From NCBI RefSeq assembly GCF_963676275.1, contig NZ_OY781091.1:2892775-2956774 (forward strand): a stretch of DNA of 64,000 nt, in the 5' to 3' direction. Both the position numbers and the translations under genes were made by a program. Each line of letters opens with the position of its first letter. The stretch's first letter is position 1. Below the pieces are notes generated by a model that ran no database searches, was not told the DNA's origin, and saw nothing but the letters and a program-made list of their open reading frames with translations. Below are positions 37,890 through 47,133 of this stretch, one piece after another. The stretch is from an uncultured Cohaesibacter sp. Its GTDB lineage: Bacteria > Pseudomonadota > Alphaproteobacteria > Rhizobiales > Cohaesibacteraceae.

Positions 37890-39200
37890 CTAGCCATTTT
37901 CATGTTGCATCTCACTTGGACTGTTGCTGCGCGCCCGCTTTTGTTTCTTTACTAGCAGATCATATTGCTGCATGTGATTTTTCTGGCTTGTTTCACTGTT
38001 ATCCTCAGCAAAAATAGCCTTTTGCGCATAAACAACCGCTTCATCCAAGTTCCCCAGCCTGAAAAAGACATTGCGCGCCAGAGCGAATGTAGAGTGGCTT
38101 TCATCTCCAAGCTCGATAACCGCTAGAATCGCTTCTTTGGCCTCCTCAAGCAACCCGCTTGTTAAGCAGATTCCGGCTTTCGCCCGATAGGCAGAAGCGC
38201 GATGCGATGAGGACGCTATCAGACCATCAATAATGCGCCGGGCACCTTCCCCATCACCATTCAGATTCTTCATGCCCGCCAGATGTTCCTGATGTCTTCT
38301 GCGGCTCTCATTGGTATTGTCCTGCGCATCGACGGCCATTTGCGCATAGGTGAGCGCTTCTTCAATATCATTCAGTTTCGCGCAAATATTGCTGGCCCGG
38401 CGATAGGTCATATTGCTCTGATCACCAAACGCCAACACTCTTTTGATGATGCTCTTTGCCGCAACCAGCTTGTTGCGCCGCATGAGATGCAGTGAAAGCT
38501 CGCGCAAATATGTAATATTGGTCCTTCGATCCACCTTAGGCTGCTCTCGATAATTTCCCTTGGCGAAATCCAGCAACATAGATTTCAACCTGCCAGCATC
38601 GCGAAAATAAAACAATATCATGTGAGAGCTGTATCTGACCGGATGAGCAACAATTTCCGCAGACTTGAAATGCTTTTCAAACAATGCGAACTGCTTGGCG
38701 TCAAGCCCACAGGGATCATAATAAATAACCAGAATCCCCCCATAATCGCGGGCTTCCATCATCTTGTAACGCCATTCAACTTTCCGATCATATTCGAGCC
38801 AGCGTTGATCGAACGCCTCTCCAATCGTGAATGGAGGATTGAAGGCCAAAACACGCGCCAGATTAAGCTTGCTCGCGTAAAGAATTGCAGCGAAGGCTCC
38901 CATTGAGGAACCGTAACCATAAGCCAGATCATAGTCTTTCTTTATGATTTCATCGAGAATTACTATTCCTTCAGGATAAAGAGACTGATGAAAGTCATTA
39001 TTGTTTGTCTGCACACTAAAGACATCAAAACCGGCTTCGAGAAGAGCATCCGTACCGCCAACTTTTGACCGTAAATCAAATAGCCCCAACGCCGAGAAAA
39101 GAACAAAACAATGTTTGGATGTTTGATCTTCATTTACCCGAAAGCGCGTAATGGAGCTATTATTGGTAGAAAAAACAACTTCAGGCCTAAAGTCGTGCAT
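37890..39200 (-). CDS. Alpha/beta-hydrolase-like plus TPR protein, paralog 1
   Basis: Unrecognised 436-residue protein in two parts. Residues 1-200 resemble an alpha/beta-hydrolase core: a nucleophile-elbow GxSxG with S99 (YGYGSSMGAFAA), a possible acid D162 in YYDPCGLD, and a possible His in HPVRYSSH (186 or 193). Residues about 235-430 are TPR-like helical repeats. The start at ATG 39200 is supported by the paralog at 39.5-41.1 kb: both have ACTGGAAAG at the same distance before the ATG. The FkbM methyltransferase follows. A role in modifying surface glycans is only inferred from that neighbour. Confidence 0.8.
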   Translation of the reverse strand: MHDFRPEVVFSTNNSSITRFRVNEDQTSKHCFVLFSALGLFDLRSKVGGTDALLEAGFDVFSVQTNNNDFHQSLYPEGIVILDEIIKKDYDLAYGYGSSMGAFAAILYASKLNLARVLAFNPPFTIGEAFDQRWLEYDRKVEWRYKMMEARDYGGILVIYYDPCGLDAKQFALFEKHFKSAEIVAHPVRYSSHMILFYFRDAGRLKSMLLDFAKGNYREQPKVDRRTNITYLRELSLHLMRRNKLVAAKSIIKRVLAFGDQSNMTYRRASNICAKLNDIEEALTYAQMAVDAQDNTNESRRRHQEHLAGMKNLNGDGEGARRIIDGLIASSSHRASAYRAKAGICLTSGLLEEAKEAILAVIELGDESHSTFALARNVFFRLGNLDEAVVYAQKAIFAEDNSETSQKNHMQQYDLLVKKQKRARSNSPSEMQHENG

Positions 39201-39342
39201 TAACTTTCCAGTCCAAATAAGAGGATGATTCAAAAATAGTGGAGCGATATCGGAAGGTTGTGTTTGAACCGTCTTTATCGAGAAGATGGGGAAGACCATG
39301 GCCAGAAATAATATCGGCCACAGTCAGTATAATCGGGATCAC

Positions 39343-39507
39343 ATGCGCTATCCTACAGATTTGACCGACGGCAACGGGTAAATCTGGATCAGCAAGCGTT
39401 CCGACATAGCGAAGGGGTTCCTGCGGATCCCGATACGCTGGGCGGTTGAGCGGACATTTGCATGGCTTGGATGTCGCCGCCGACTGGCAACATACTGTTA
39501 TATCTGA
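39343..39507 (+). pseudogene. IS5 family transposase remnant
   Basis: Plus-strand translation reads MRYPTDLTDGNG-stop, then in the same frame [23 protein letters not shown] and LGCRRRLA. These are the extreme N-terminus (MRYPTDLTD) and the C-terminal catalytic end (KRSD..KGF, [11 protein letters not shown]..CRRL) of an IS5-family DDE transposase. About 200 internal residues are missing and one stop is present. No terminal inverted repeats or target duplication are visible. The element is dead, but it sits between two paralogous genes. Confidence 0.75.
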
Positions 39508-39537
39508 TAAAATTTTAAATTATGCTCTTATCGCACC

Positions 39538-41145
39538 TCACTTGGACAGACGCCTTACTTGCGCCTCCTGTTTCTTTACCAGCAGATCAAACTGGTTCAT
39601 GTTATTTTTCCGGCTGTTTTCACTATTATCCTCAGCCAAAAAGGCCTTACGCGCATAAACAACGGCTTTATCCAGATTTTCCATCTTGTAAAAGATATTG
39701 CGTGCTCGAGAAAAGGTAGAATGACTTTCGTCTCCAAGAGCGATCACCTTCAAAATGGCATCTTTTGCTTCATCCAGAAGACCACTTGTCAAACATATGC
39801 CCGCTTTTGCTTTATAAGCAGCAACATTATCTGATGAGGACGCAATCAATTCATCAATAATGCGTCTGGCTCCTTCCCCATCGCCCTTGCTGCTCTTCAT
39901 TTCAGCCAGATATTCCAGATGCCTCTCCCGGCTCTCTTTGGTATTGTCCCACGCATCGGCAGCCTTTTGCGCATAGTTGATCGCTTCTTCAAAATCATTC
40001 AGCCGCGCACAAATATTACGGGCCAGAGCAAAGGTGGAATGACTTTCGTCACCAAGGGCGATCACCTTTAAAATGGCCTCTTTTGCCTCATCCAGAAGAC
40101 CATTCGTCACGCATATGCCCGCTTTTGCTTTATAGGCGGCAACGCTATCTGATGAGGAAGCAATCAAACCATCAATAACGCGTCGAGCCCCTTCGCCATC
40201 ACCATTAAGGCGCATCATGTTTGCCAGATGGTCCACATGCCTCTCACGGCTCACATGAGAATTATCCGGCGCATCCACTGCCAATTGCGCATAGTTGATC
40301 GCCTCTTCAAAATCATTCAGCCTTGCGCAAATATTGCTGGCCCGGCGATAGGTCGCATTGCTATGGTCACCAAGCGCCAACACTCTTTTGATGATGCTCT
40401 TTGCCGCAACCAGCTTGTTGTGCCGCATCAAATGCAGCGAAAGCTCGCGCAAATATGTTTTATTGGTCCTGCGATCCACCTTCGGTTGCTCTCGATAATT
40501 TCCCCTGGCAAAATCCAGCAACATAGACTTCAACCTGCCAGCATCGCGAAAATAGAACGATGTCAAGTGAGAGCTGTATCTGACCGGATGAGCAACAATT
40601 TCCGCAGACTTGAAATGCTTCTCAAATAAAGCGAACTGCTTGGCATCAAGCCCACAGGGATCATAATAGATAACCAGAGTCCCCTTATAGTCGCAGGCCT
40701 CCATCATCTTGTAGCGCCATTCAATTTTCCGGTCATATTCGAGCCAGCGTTGATCGAACGCCTCTCCAATCGTAAATTGAGGATTGAAGGCCAAAACACG
40801 CGCCAGATTGAGCTTGCTTGCGTAAAGAATTGCCGCGAAACCTCCCATTGAGGATCCGCTGCCATAGGCCAAATCATAGTCTTTCCTTATGATTTCACCC
40901 AGAATTTCAATTCCTTCAGGATAAAGAGACTGATGGCAATCACCACTGTCTGACTGCACGCTGAAAACATCGAAACCGGCGCGAAGCAAAGCACTCGTAC
41001 CACCAACTTTTGAGCGTAAATCGAATAATCCCAGCGACGAGAAGAGAACAAAACAATGCTTGGATGTTTGATCTTCATTCGCGCGAAAACGTGTAATGGA
41101 ACTGTGACTGGTAGAGAAAACAACTTCAGGACTATGGTTTGGCAT
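39538..41145 (-). CDS. Alpha/beta-hydrolase-like plus TPR protein, paralog 2
   Basis: A 535-residue paralog of the gene at 37.9-39.2 kb; the N-terminal 200 residues are nearly identical, including S99 in GSSMGGFAA, D162 and the HPVRYSSH segment. The TPR half is longer because a 106-residue module (beginning GDESHSTFALARNICARLNDFE and including GLIASSSD and AYKAKAGIC) occurs twice in tandem. There is no signal peptide, so it should be cytoplasmic. Its function is unknown; the GxSxG motif suggests acyl-ester or thioester chemistry, but the assignment is open. Confidence 0.8.
   Translation of the reverse strand: MPNHSPEVVFSTSHSSITRFRANEDQTSKHCFVLFSSLGLFDLRSKVGGTSALLRAGFDVFSVQSDSGDCHQSLYPEGIEILGEIIRKDYDLAYGSGSSMGGFAAILYASKLNLARVLAFNPQFTIGEAFDQRWLEYDRKIEWRYKMMEACDYKGTLVIYYDPCGLDAKQFALFEKHFKSAEIVAHPVRYSSHLTSFYFRDAGRLKSMLLDFARGNYREQPKVDRRTNKTYLRELSLHLMRHNKLVAAKSIIKRVLALGDHSNATYRRASNICARLNDFEEAINYAQLAVDAPDNSHVSRERHVDHLANMMRLNGDGEGARRVIDGLIASSSDSVAAYKAKAGICVTNGLLDEAKEAILKVIALGDESHSTFALARNICARLNDFEEAINYAQKAADAWDNTKESRERHLEYLAEMKSSKGDGEGARRIIDELIASSSDNVAAYKAKAGICLTSGLLDEAKDAILKVIALGDESHSTFSRARNIFYKMENLDKAVVYARKAFLAEDNSENSRKNNMNQFDLLVKKQEAQVRRLSK
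39721..40356 (-). repeat. 318-bp in-frame tandem duplication in paralog 2
   Basis: Bases 39721-40038 and 40039-40356 align along their length, with long identical blocks at both ends and more divergence in the middle. The period is 106 codons. The extra copy, with a C-terminal tail seven residues shorter, accounts for the 99-residue size difference from paralog 1. Confidence 0.8.
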
Positions 41146-41509
41146 GATCTTTCCAGTTCAAGCTAAAGGAACAAACATTCCAGCAAACACAAAGAAAGCC
41201 TGCAATTACCGTCACTTACTCCATGCCCGAAACAACCTGAACCTTACGCGGCCAAAGCAGATTGTGAGTGGACATGACAATCAGAGATACCAGATAAAAT
41301 ATGAGCAAGGCAGGCTAATGAAATTTGCAATCAACAAACATTATGACTGTATGCGACAAAATTTACACCATACAGTTTAAAATATAGCTGTGAAGCACTA
41401 ATTTTGTGCAGAACCGGCCCGATAATCAACTGAGCTGATTTAAAAAAAATCATAAAAAAGAAGTGCAAGCAACAGACCTTGTCCGGCCCATTGCTTGCAC
41501 GAAATGCGA
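41146..41509. other. AT-rich intergenic region before guaA end
   Basis: Apart from the guaA terminator listed separately, I see no gene. The AT-rich part near the paralog 2 start presumably contains its promoter. Confidence 0.4.
41453..41500 (-). terminator. Rho-independent terminator of guaA
   Basis: On the minus strand GTGCAAGCAA pairs with TTGCTTGCAC across an 18-base loop and is followed by TTCTTTTTTATG. Confidence 0.8.
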
Positions 41510-43057
41510 TCACTCCCACTCGATGGTTCCGGGAGGCTTGGAGGTGACGTCATAGACGACGCGGTTGATGCCTTTCACCTCGTTGATGATGCGGGTGGCT
41601 GCCTTGGAGAGGAACTCCATGTCGAAATGATAGAAATCGGCAGTCATGCCATCAACTGATGTCACAGCCCGCAGCGCACAGACAAATTCATAGGTGCGCC
41701 CGTCTCCCATCACGCCAACCGTCTGGACCGGCAGCAGCACGGCGAAGGCCTGCCAGATGGCATCATAAAGGCCAGCCTTGCGAATTTCGTCCAGATAGAT
41801 CGCGTCGGCCTGACGCAGAATTTCGAGCTTCTCGCGAGAAATCCCGCCCGGGCAGCGAATGGCAAGCCCCGGCCCCGGGAATGGATGTCGTCCGACAAAG
41901 CTTGCAGGCAGTCCCAGTTCACGACCAAGAACCCGGACCTCATCCTTGAACAGCTCACGCAGCGGTTCGACCAGTTCCATATTCATGCGCTCGGGCAAGC
42001 CGCCCACATTGTGATGGGACTTGATGGTAACCGATGGACCGCCGGTGAAGGAAACCGACTCGATCACATCGGGATAGAGTGTCCCCTGCGCAAGGAAATC
42101 AGCCCCACCAATGCGATTGGCTTCATCTTCGAAAACGTCGATGAACAGACCACCGATGATCTTGCGCTTGCGCTCCGGATCGGTCTGCCCTTCAAGAGCG
42201 GAAATGAAGATCTCGGATGCATCCACATGCACCAGCGGAATATTGTAATGCTCGCGGAAGAGACCGACCACCTGCTCGCTCTCATTCTGCCGCATCAGGC
42301 CCGAATCAACATAGATACAGGTCAGTTGCTCGCCAATGGCCTCATGAATGAGCACCGCAGTGACCGAGGAATCAACCCCGCCGGAAAGACCGCAGATCAC
42401 CTTCTTGTCGCCAACCTGCTCCTGAATGCGCTTGATTGCAGTGGCGCGGAACTGCGCCATCGACCAGTCGCTGACACAGCCGCAGATGTGATGCACAAAG
42501 TTGGAAAGCAGCTTCGCTCCATCCGGGGTGTGAACCACTTCGGGGTGGAACATCACGCCATACTGACGCTTTTCCTCATTGGCATAGGCAGCAAACGGAG
42601 CATTTTCAGAAACCCCGATGACTTCAAAGCCGGGCGCGAGCTCGACAACGCGGTCACCATGGCTCATCCAGACCTGATGGCTGCTGCCCACTTCCCAGAT
42701 ACCATCAAACAGCGGGCTCTTGCCAACGACCTTCACATAGGCGCGGCCAAATTCACGATGATCAGAGCTTTCAGCCTTACCGCCGGTCTGCACACACAAG
42801 GTCATTTGACCATAGCAAATGCCGAGAATAGGAATTCCGGCATCGAATATTTCCTGAGGCGCGCGAGGAGACCCGATCTCGTGAGTGGAAGCCGGTCCGC
42901 CAGAAAGAATGACACCATTTGGTTTCATTTCCCGAAAGGCCTGTTCCGCATTCTGAAATGGTACAATTTCGGAATAGACCCCTGCTTCGCGCACGCGTCG
43001 GGCGATCAGCTGAGTGACCTGAGATCCAAAGTCGATAATGAGAATCTTGTCCGTCAT
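41510..43057 (-). CDS. guaA: GMP synthase (glutamine-hydrolysing)
   Basis: Converts XMP to GMP. The class I amidotransferase domain has C81 in GICYGQMTL and a catalytic His in MFHPEVVHT. The ATP-pyrophosphatase domain has SGGVDSS near residue 230, and a C-terminal dimerisation domain ends in [11 protein letters not shown]. The length of 515 residues is normal. guaB, for the preceding step, lies 6.4 kb away on the same strand. Confidence 0.97.
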   Translation of the reverse strand: MTDKILIIDFGSQVTQLIARRVREAGVYSEIVPFQNAEQAFREMKPNGVILSGGPASTHEIGSPRAPQEIFDAGIPILGICYGQMTLCVQTGGKAESSDHREFGRAYVKVVGKSPLFDGIWEVGSSHQVWMSHGDRVVELAPGFEVIGVSENAPFAAYANEEKRQYGVMFHPEVVHTPDGAKLLSNFVHHICGCVSDWSMAQFRATAIKRIQEQVGDKKVICGLSGGVDSSVTAVLIHEAIGEQLTCIYVDSGLMRQNESEQVVGLFREHYNIPLVHVDASEIFISALEGQTDPERKRKIIGGLFIDVFEDEANRIGGADFLAQGTLYPDVIESVSFTGGPSVTIKSHHNVGGLPERMNMELVEPLRELFKDEVRVLGRELGLPASFVGRHPFPGPGLAIRCPGGISREKLEILRQADAIYLDEIRKAGLYDAIWQAFAVLLPVQTVGVMGDGRTYEFVCALRAVTSVDGMTADFYHFDMEFLSKAATRIINEVKGINRVVYDVTSKPPGTIEWE

Positions 43058-43307
43058 ACGTCCCTTTCCCTAAGCCAGCCCCACGCCGGAGGTCTGGCCA
43101 AAACAGCCTGTTTGAAACTATCCCCTCCTCTTATGACGAAGCCATGCCAAAGGCAATCACCGAGACCACTTTTTGCAGGGGTGGGAAGCCAAAAAATGCG
43201 CAATTTCCCAAATATGGGCAGCGCCTGCTTCCGAAGGCAGCTTCGATTGCCTCCCAGAGGCTTGCCAAAGGACAAACAGAGGCCAGACAAAGATCAGACC
43301 GCAGCCC

Positions 43308-43424
43308 TCACCCGCCCATCAAGATCGACAGGAAGACCAGCAGCATCAGCACATTTGCCGCGACCATCAACAGCCAGAAGCCGAAGCGCAGAAAAATGAG
43401 AAAAAGGGACAGCAGGATAATCAA
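43308..43424 (-). CDS. Possible 38-residue hydrophobic small protein
   Basis: In the 445-bp gap between guaA and the MarR gene a short frame starting with TTG encodes an almost wholly hydrophobic peptide (LIILLSLFLIFLRFGFW, LLMVAANVLMLLVFL), enough for one or two membrane helices. GGGAG lies seven bases before the TTG. There is no ATG, so the call is tentative; no family is recognised. Confidence 0.35.
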   Translation of the reverse strand: MIILLSLFLIFLRFGFWLLMVAANVLMLLVFLSILMGG

Positions 43425-43502
43425 ACAAAAGCTCCCAAAAGACTCCGGACCATCATCATTTCACCAGAAACGACACAAAGAAGGCCAAAGAAGGGAGAGC
43501 GT

Positions 43503-44153
43503 TCAGCGCAGTGATTTGAGCAACTGGGAAAGGCGAATGCGGTCCTGCACATTCATGCCCTTGAGAAAATCAGCCTCCATGCCCATGACATAATGCCCGA
43601 TTTCGGAAGCGACATCCCGCCCCCTTTTCGTTGTCCTGAGCACGACCAGACGCTTGTCCTGCTTGTTGACATCGCGCTTGATGAGCTTGCGATCCGTGAG
43701 ACGCTTGGCGGCTCTGGAAACGGCAACCGTATCAAGCAGGGTGCGTGGCTCGATCTCGCGCACAGACACGGCTCCATCCCGCGCCAGACTGGCGAGCACC
43801 TGCCATTCGGCCATGCTCATATCCCACGCGTCGTTCAGCTCCCGGCTGATGCGACGGGAAATGCCCTGAGCCACTTCCAGTAGGCGATAGGGCAGAAAAT
43901 TCTCGAGCGTAAAGGCCTCATCGCTGGCAAGAGCCGTGGCCGGAGAGGACTTGCTCCTTGCCTTGACCAGCCTTACGACATCCTCATCTTCTCCAGCATG
44001 AGATCCGGAATCCTTCGCCCCAGAATCTTTGGCACCAGAATCTTTCGCTCCAGACGCTTTTATCCCGGAAGCTTTGGGCGGAGATTTCTGAGGTGCCAGA
44101 TCCGGCAAGCTGTCGAACATGGAAACCTGAATGGCGTCACCAGACTTGGACAT
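43503..44153 (-). CDS. MarR family transcriptional regulator with repeat-rich N-terminal tail
   Basis: The MarR winged HTH occupies about residues 80-210 (LLEVAQGISRRISRELNDAWDMSMAEWQVLASLA, VSRAAKRLTDRKLIKR, the wing DKRLVVLRTTKRG). The first 75 residues are an atypical hydrophilic tail with a repeated KDSGA pentamer. MarR proteins normally have about 140-160 residues; this one has 216. A start inside the gene, after the tail, is possible, but the ATG at 44153 opens a typical hydrophobic-polar MSKSGDAIQVSMFDSLPDL segment. Confidence 0.88.
   Translation of the reverse strand: MSKSGDAIQVSMFDSLPDLAPQKSPPKASGIKASGAKDSGAKDSGAKDSGSHAGEDEDVVRLVKARSKSSPATALASDEAFTLENFLPYRLLEVAQGISRRISRELNDAWDMSMAEWQVLASLARDGAVSVREIEPRTLLDTVAVSRAAKRLTDRKLIKRDVNKQDKRLVVLRTTKRGRDVASEIGHYVMGMEADFLKGMNVQDRIRLSQLLKSLR
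44007..44066 (-). repeat. Four 15-bp tandem repeats in the MarR gene
   Basis: Four adjacent 15-bp units (for example AGAATCTTTCGCTCC on the plus strand) encode the KDSGA-type pentamers. The unit is a multiple of three, so copy-number change would keep the frame. Confidence 0.7.
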
Positions 44154-44276
44154 GATTTCTTTTCACTCGTTATGCATCCCGCTTTGTATCATTTTCCAAT
44201 ACAACAGCTCCGGCGAAGCTTCAATTCACTGGACATGAAATACTAACAAGTATTTGAATTTACCTAACGAATGAAA

Positions 44277-45572
44277 TTAATCGGGCCGATATTCCATAAC
44301 CGAGAAGAAGAAACCGTCCGTTCCGGTCGAATGAGGCGTCAGGGTGACGCTCATCATGTCCGATGACCAGGGCTTGGGGGCTTCAAAGCCATAAATGTCC
44401 TGCCAGACCTCTCCGGCCGAGACCAGCTCGAAATCAGGGTTATTGGCAATGAAATGATAGATCTGCTCTTCATTCTCGGCAGCAAGGATCGAGCAGGTGA
44501 TATAGATCAGGAAGCCGCCGGGCCGCACGAACTGGCGTGCCTGAGCCAGAGCAAGCTGCTGCTCTTCAAGCCGTTTATCCAACTGCTCCTCATTCAGCTT
44601 CCATTTGGTCTCCGGCCTGCGGCGCCATGTGCCCGTGCCCGTGCAGGGTGCATCGACAACAACGCGATCCATGCGCCCGACAAGATCATCCAGCGCCCCT
44701 TCATTGGGTGTGCGGGTCTGAACATTGCGAACCCCGGCGCGCGTCAGGCGATCAACGATGGGAGCCAGTCGGGAGGCATCGATATCATAGGCATAGATCT
44801 GCCCCTTATTCTCCATTTTCGCAGCCATCGACAGGGTCTTGCCACCGCCACCCGCGCAAAAATCAAGCACCTGATCGGATTTCTTGGGAAAGATCAGGCT
44901 GGACACGACCTGACTGCCCTCATCCTGAATTTCATAGAAGCCCTTGCGAAAAGCCGGATCGCCCTGAATATTGGGCTGGCGATAATCGCCCCCTTCGGCA
45001 GGGAAGCGCAGGCAGTCGGCGCTCAACCGGGAGCGTTGCGGCTTGAAGCGGGAAAGCTCCTTTTCCACCTTTTCGATATTGCTCTTGAGACGATTGACGC
45101 GAATATCGACCGGCGGTCGCCGCGAAAAGGCCTTGGCTTCCAGCAGAGCCTCATCCTCGAAAGCCTCCATGAAGGGGCCTTCGAGCCATTCAGGAATATC
45201 ACCCTTCACCCAGAAAGGCGCGTCCTTGAGCGATTTGGCTTGAATCGCGGCCACTTCGCTTTCACTCAGGGCAGCGGGTGCGTGAGCGTCATCGGCAAGG
45301 ATGGCCGAGAGCTGCTCTGCGGTGTGATTCCAGTCAAAGGCCAGCGCGGCAAGCCCGAGCGCCCGCGGGGTATCTTCCCCCATGCGCCAGGCATGGGACG
45401 CCCGCCGTCTGAGGGCATCATAAACGATATTGCCGATGGCAGAGCGGTCACCCGAACCGGCAAACCGATGATTCCGTCCCCAATCCTTGAGCGCTTCGGC
45501 AACGGGCCGCTTGCGCCCCTCCACCTCTTCCAGCACCTCGATAGCAGCTTGCAGACGACCACCCAGTTTCAT
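44277..45572 (-). CDS. RsmB/NOP family RNA (cytosine-C5) methyltransferase
   Basis: A 431-residue enzyme. A helical N-terminal NusB-like region precedes the SAM domain, which has VLDFCAGGGGKTL (about 239-251), the DAPCTGTG motif and the catalytic Cys in YITCSIL. This is the RsmB/NOP family that methylates 16S rRNA or tRNA cytosines; the exact target is not evident. It is located between zntB and marR/guaA on the same strand, an arrangement seen near guaA in Rhizobiales. Confidence 0.92.
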   Translation of the reverse strand: MKLGGRLQAAIEVLEEVEGRKRPVAEALKDWGRNHRFAGSGDRSAIGNIVYDALRRRASHAWRMGEDTPRALGLAALAFDWNHTAEQLSAILADDAHAPAALSESEVAAIQAKSLKDAPFWVKGDIPEWLEGPFMEAFEDEALLEAKAFSRRPPVDIRVNRLKSNIEKVEKELSRFKPQRSRLSADCLRFPAEGGDYRQPNIQGDPAFRKGFYEIQDEGSQVVSSLIFPKKSDQVLDFCAGGGGKTLSMAAKMENKGQIYAYDIDASRLAPIVDRLTRAGVRNVQTRTPNEGALDDLVGRMDRVVVDAPCTGTGTWRRRPETKWKLNEEQLDKRLEEQQLALAQARQFVRPGGFLIYITCSILAAENEEQIYHFIANNPDFELVSAGEVWQDIYGFEAPKPWSSDMMSVTLTPHSTGTDGFFFSVMEYRPD

Positions 45573-45848
45573 TTCACACCATCCTGACTCTCATACCGGC
45601 GAAAAGCTCCCGCCTTTGGATAGTTGGGTGTAAACGATCAGACGCCAGAGTCCAAGTCCGATTTTGATGATTTATGGATGAGCTGGCCCGGCAGCCGCTC
45701 AAACACCCCTTCAACACAGGAGCCGAGCCCGCCAACGGACAAAATCACAGGCAGCTGAAAACAAACTACAACAACCATGGCAGCGCGCTATTGGCCAACG
45801 GCACCGATGATCAGGCAGACGGACAGGTGGAACAAGGCCATTCTGGCC

Positions 45849-46820
45849 TTAAAACCACTTGAACCATTTGAAAGCGAGCAACTGCAACGCCACGACCATC
45901 GACAACAGGCCAACAAAAATCCAAAAAGCATAACCAAAATTCGCCCCCGGAATACCGGCAACATTGATGCCCAAAAGACCGGTCAGGAAGCCAAGAGGAA
46001 TGAAGATCGCCGCAATCATCGAGAGCACATACATATGCTTGTTGAGCCTGTCGGCCTGCACATGGGCAATCTCGTCCTTGACAATCTGCGCCCGCTCGCG
46101 AATGGCATCCAGATCCTCCACATAGCGCACCATGCGGTTATAGACTTCCTGCAAATGCCGCTTGTGGGTCTTGTTGAGCCATTCGATATCCGCATTGCGC
46201 AAATGATCAATCGCATCGCGCTGAGGGGCCATATAACGGCGAAACATGATCGCCTTGATGCGCACATCAGTGATCTCGCCGCGCAGATCGGTATCATTCT
46301 GCACCTGCACCAGTTCCTCGATCTCGTCGGCCCTATCGTCCAGCTCCAGCAGAATGGGCTCCAGACGCGCAAACAGGCGCTCACAAAGCATCGAGAGAAA
46401 ATGGCCGGTATTGCGTGGCCCATTGCCTGCCAGCAGGCGGCTTTCAATATCTCCGGCAGTCCGAATCCGGGCCCGACTGACCATAATGATCCGGCTCGCT
46501 TCCACCCACAGACAAATCGAAACCATGTCCTCGGGATCCTCGTCTTCATTCAGATTGACCCCACGCAGAACCAGCAGCGCGCCATTGCCGATCTGCGTCA
46601 TACGCGGTCGGCTCCCCTCTTCCAGCAAAGCCTCGATAATGAAAGGGTCAAGTGAGGCAACCTCTTGCTCAAGAAAGCGTGCCGTGTCGGGATCATTGCC
46701 ATCCAGATGGAGCCAGACAAGCCCCTCCTCCCGGTCGGCCTTGGAAACATGATCCGCAGGCAGAGCCTTTCCGCCTCCCTGACCATCAAGCATATATGCG
46801 CGCAAGAGCTGAGCTGTCAT
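45849..46820 (-). CDS. CorA/ZntB family metal ion transporter
   Basis: A 323-residue protein with a large cytoplasmic N-terminal funnel domain, a long stalk helix (about 200-255) and two C-terminal transmembrane helices. The signature GMN is replaced by GIN in GFLTGLLGINVAGIPG. ZntB exporters/importers of zinc carry this kind of variant more often than Mg-specific CorA. The start is ATG 46820; GGAAG is five bases upstream and the longer frame starts with TTG. Confidence 0.9.
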   Translation of the reverse strand: MTAQLLRAYMLDGQGGGKALPADHVSKADREEGLVWLHLDGNDPDTARFLEQEVASLDPFIIEALLEEGSRPRMTQIGNGALLVLRGVNLNEDEDPEDMVSICLWVEASRIIMVSRARIRTAGDIESRLLAGNGPRNTGHFLSMLCERLFARLEPILLELDDRADEIEELVQVQNDTDLRGEITDVRIKAIMFRRYMAPQRDAIDHLRNADIEWLNKTHKRHLQEVYNRMVRYVEDLDAIRERAQIVKDEIAHVQADRLNKHMYVLSMIAAIFIPLGFLTGLLGINVAGIPGANFGYAFWIFVGLLSMVVALQLLAFKWFKWF

Positions 46821-47133
46821 TGGGACTTCCAAATATCAAACTGTCGCAGACCGAAAGGCATCAAACCCTCACCGTGAAAGGCCGACCATGATTTTTTCAA
46901 AGCTAGCATCCTCCAGAAACCTTTTCATCCCCTTACTCGCGCAAGCAGCAGCCCACCCCAAGCCATTCACGATACAAGAGTTTTTGCCTCGAAACAACAC
47001 CAACACTGTCAATATTACTTAGCCGAAACAAGTAAAAAATCCAAAGCATCAATTAAACAAAAATAAACATCACACATGCCAGAATAAAGACCAATGAATA
47101 GATAAAATTTTATCAGGCTGAAAGTCAGGAAAA
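46821..47133. other. Divergent intergenic region between zntB and an acyltransferase gene
   Basis: 313 bp, with the half near the acyltransferase gene visibly AT-rich, unlike the surrounding coding DNA. No gene or clear regulatory palindrome was recognised. Confidence 0.4.

Noticed and set aside
43144-43593. 149-codon plus-strand frame in the guaA-marR gap
   Set aside because: Basic, low-complexity product that runs into the marR gene on the other strand; no ribosome site or family.
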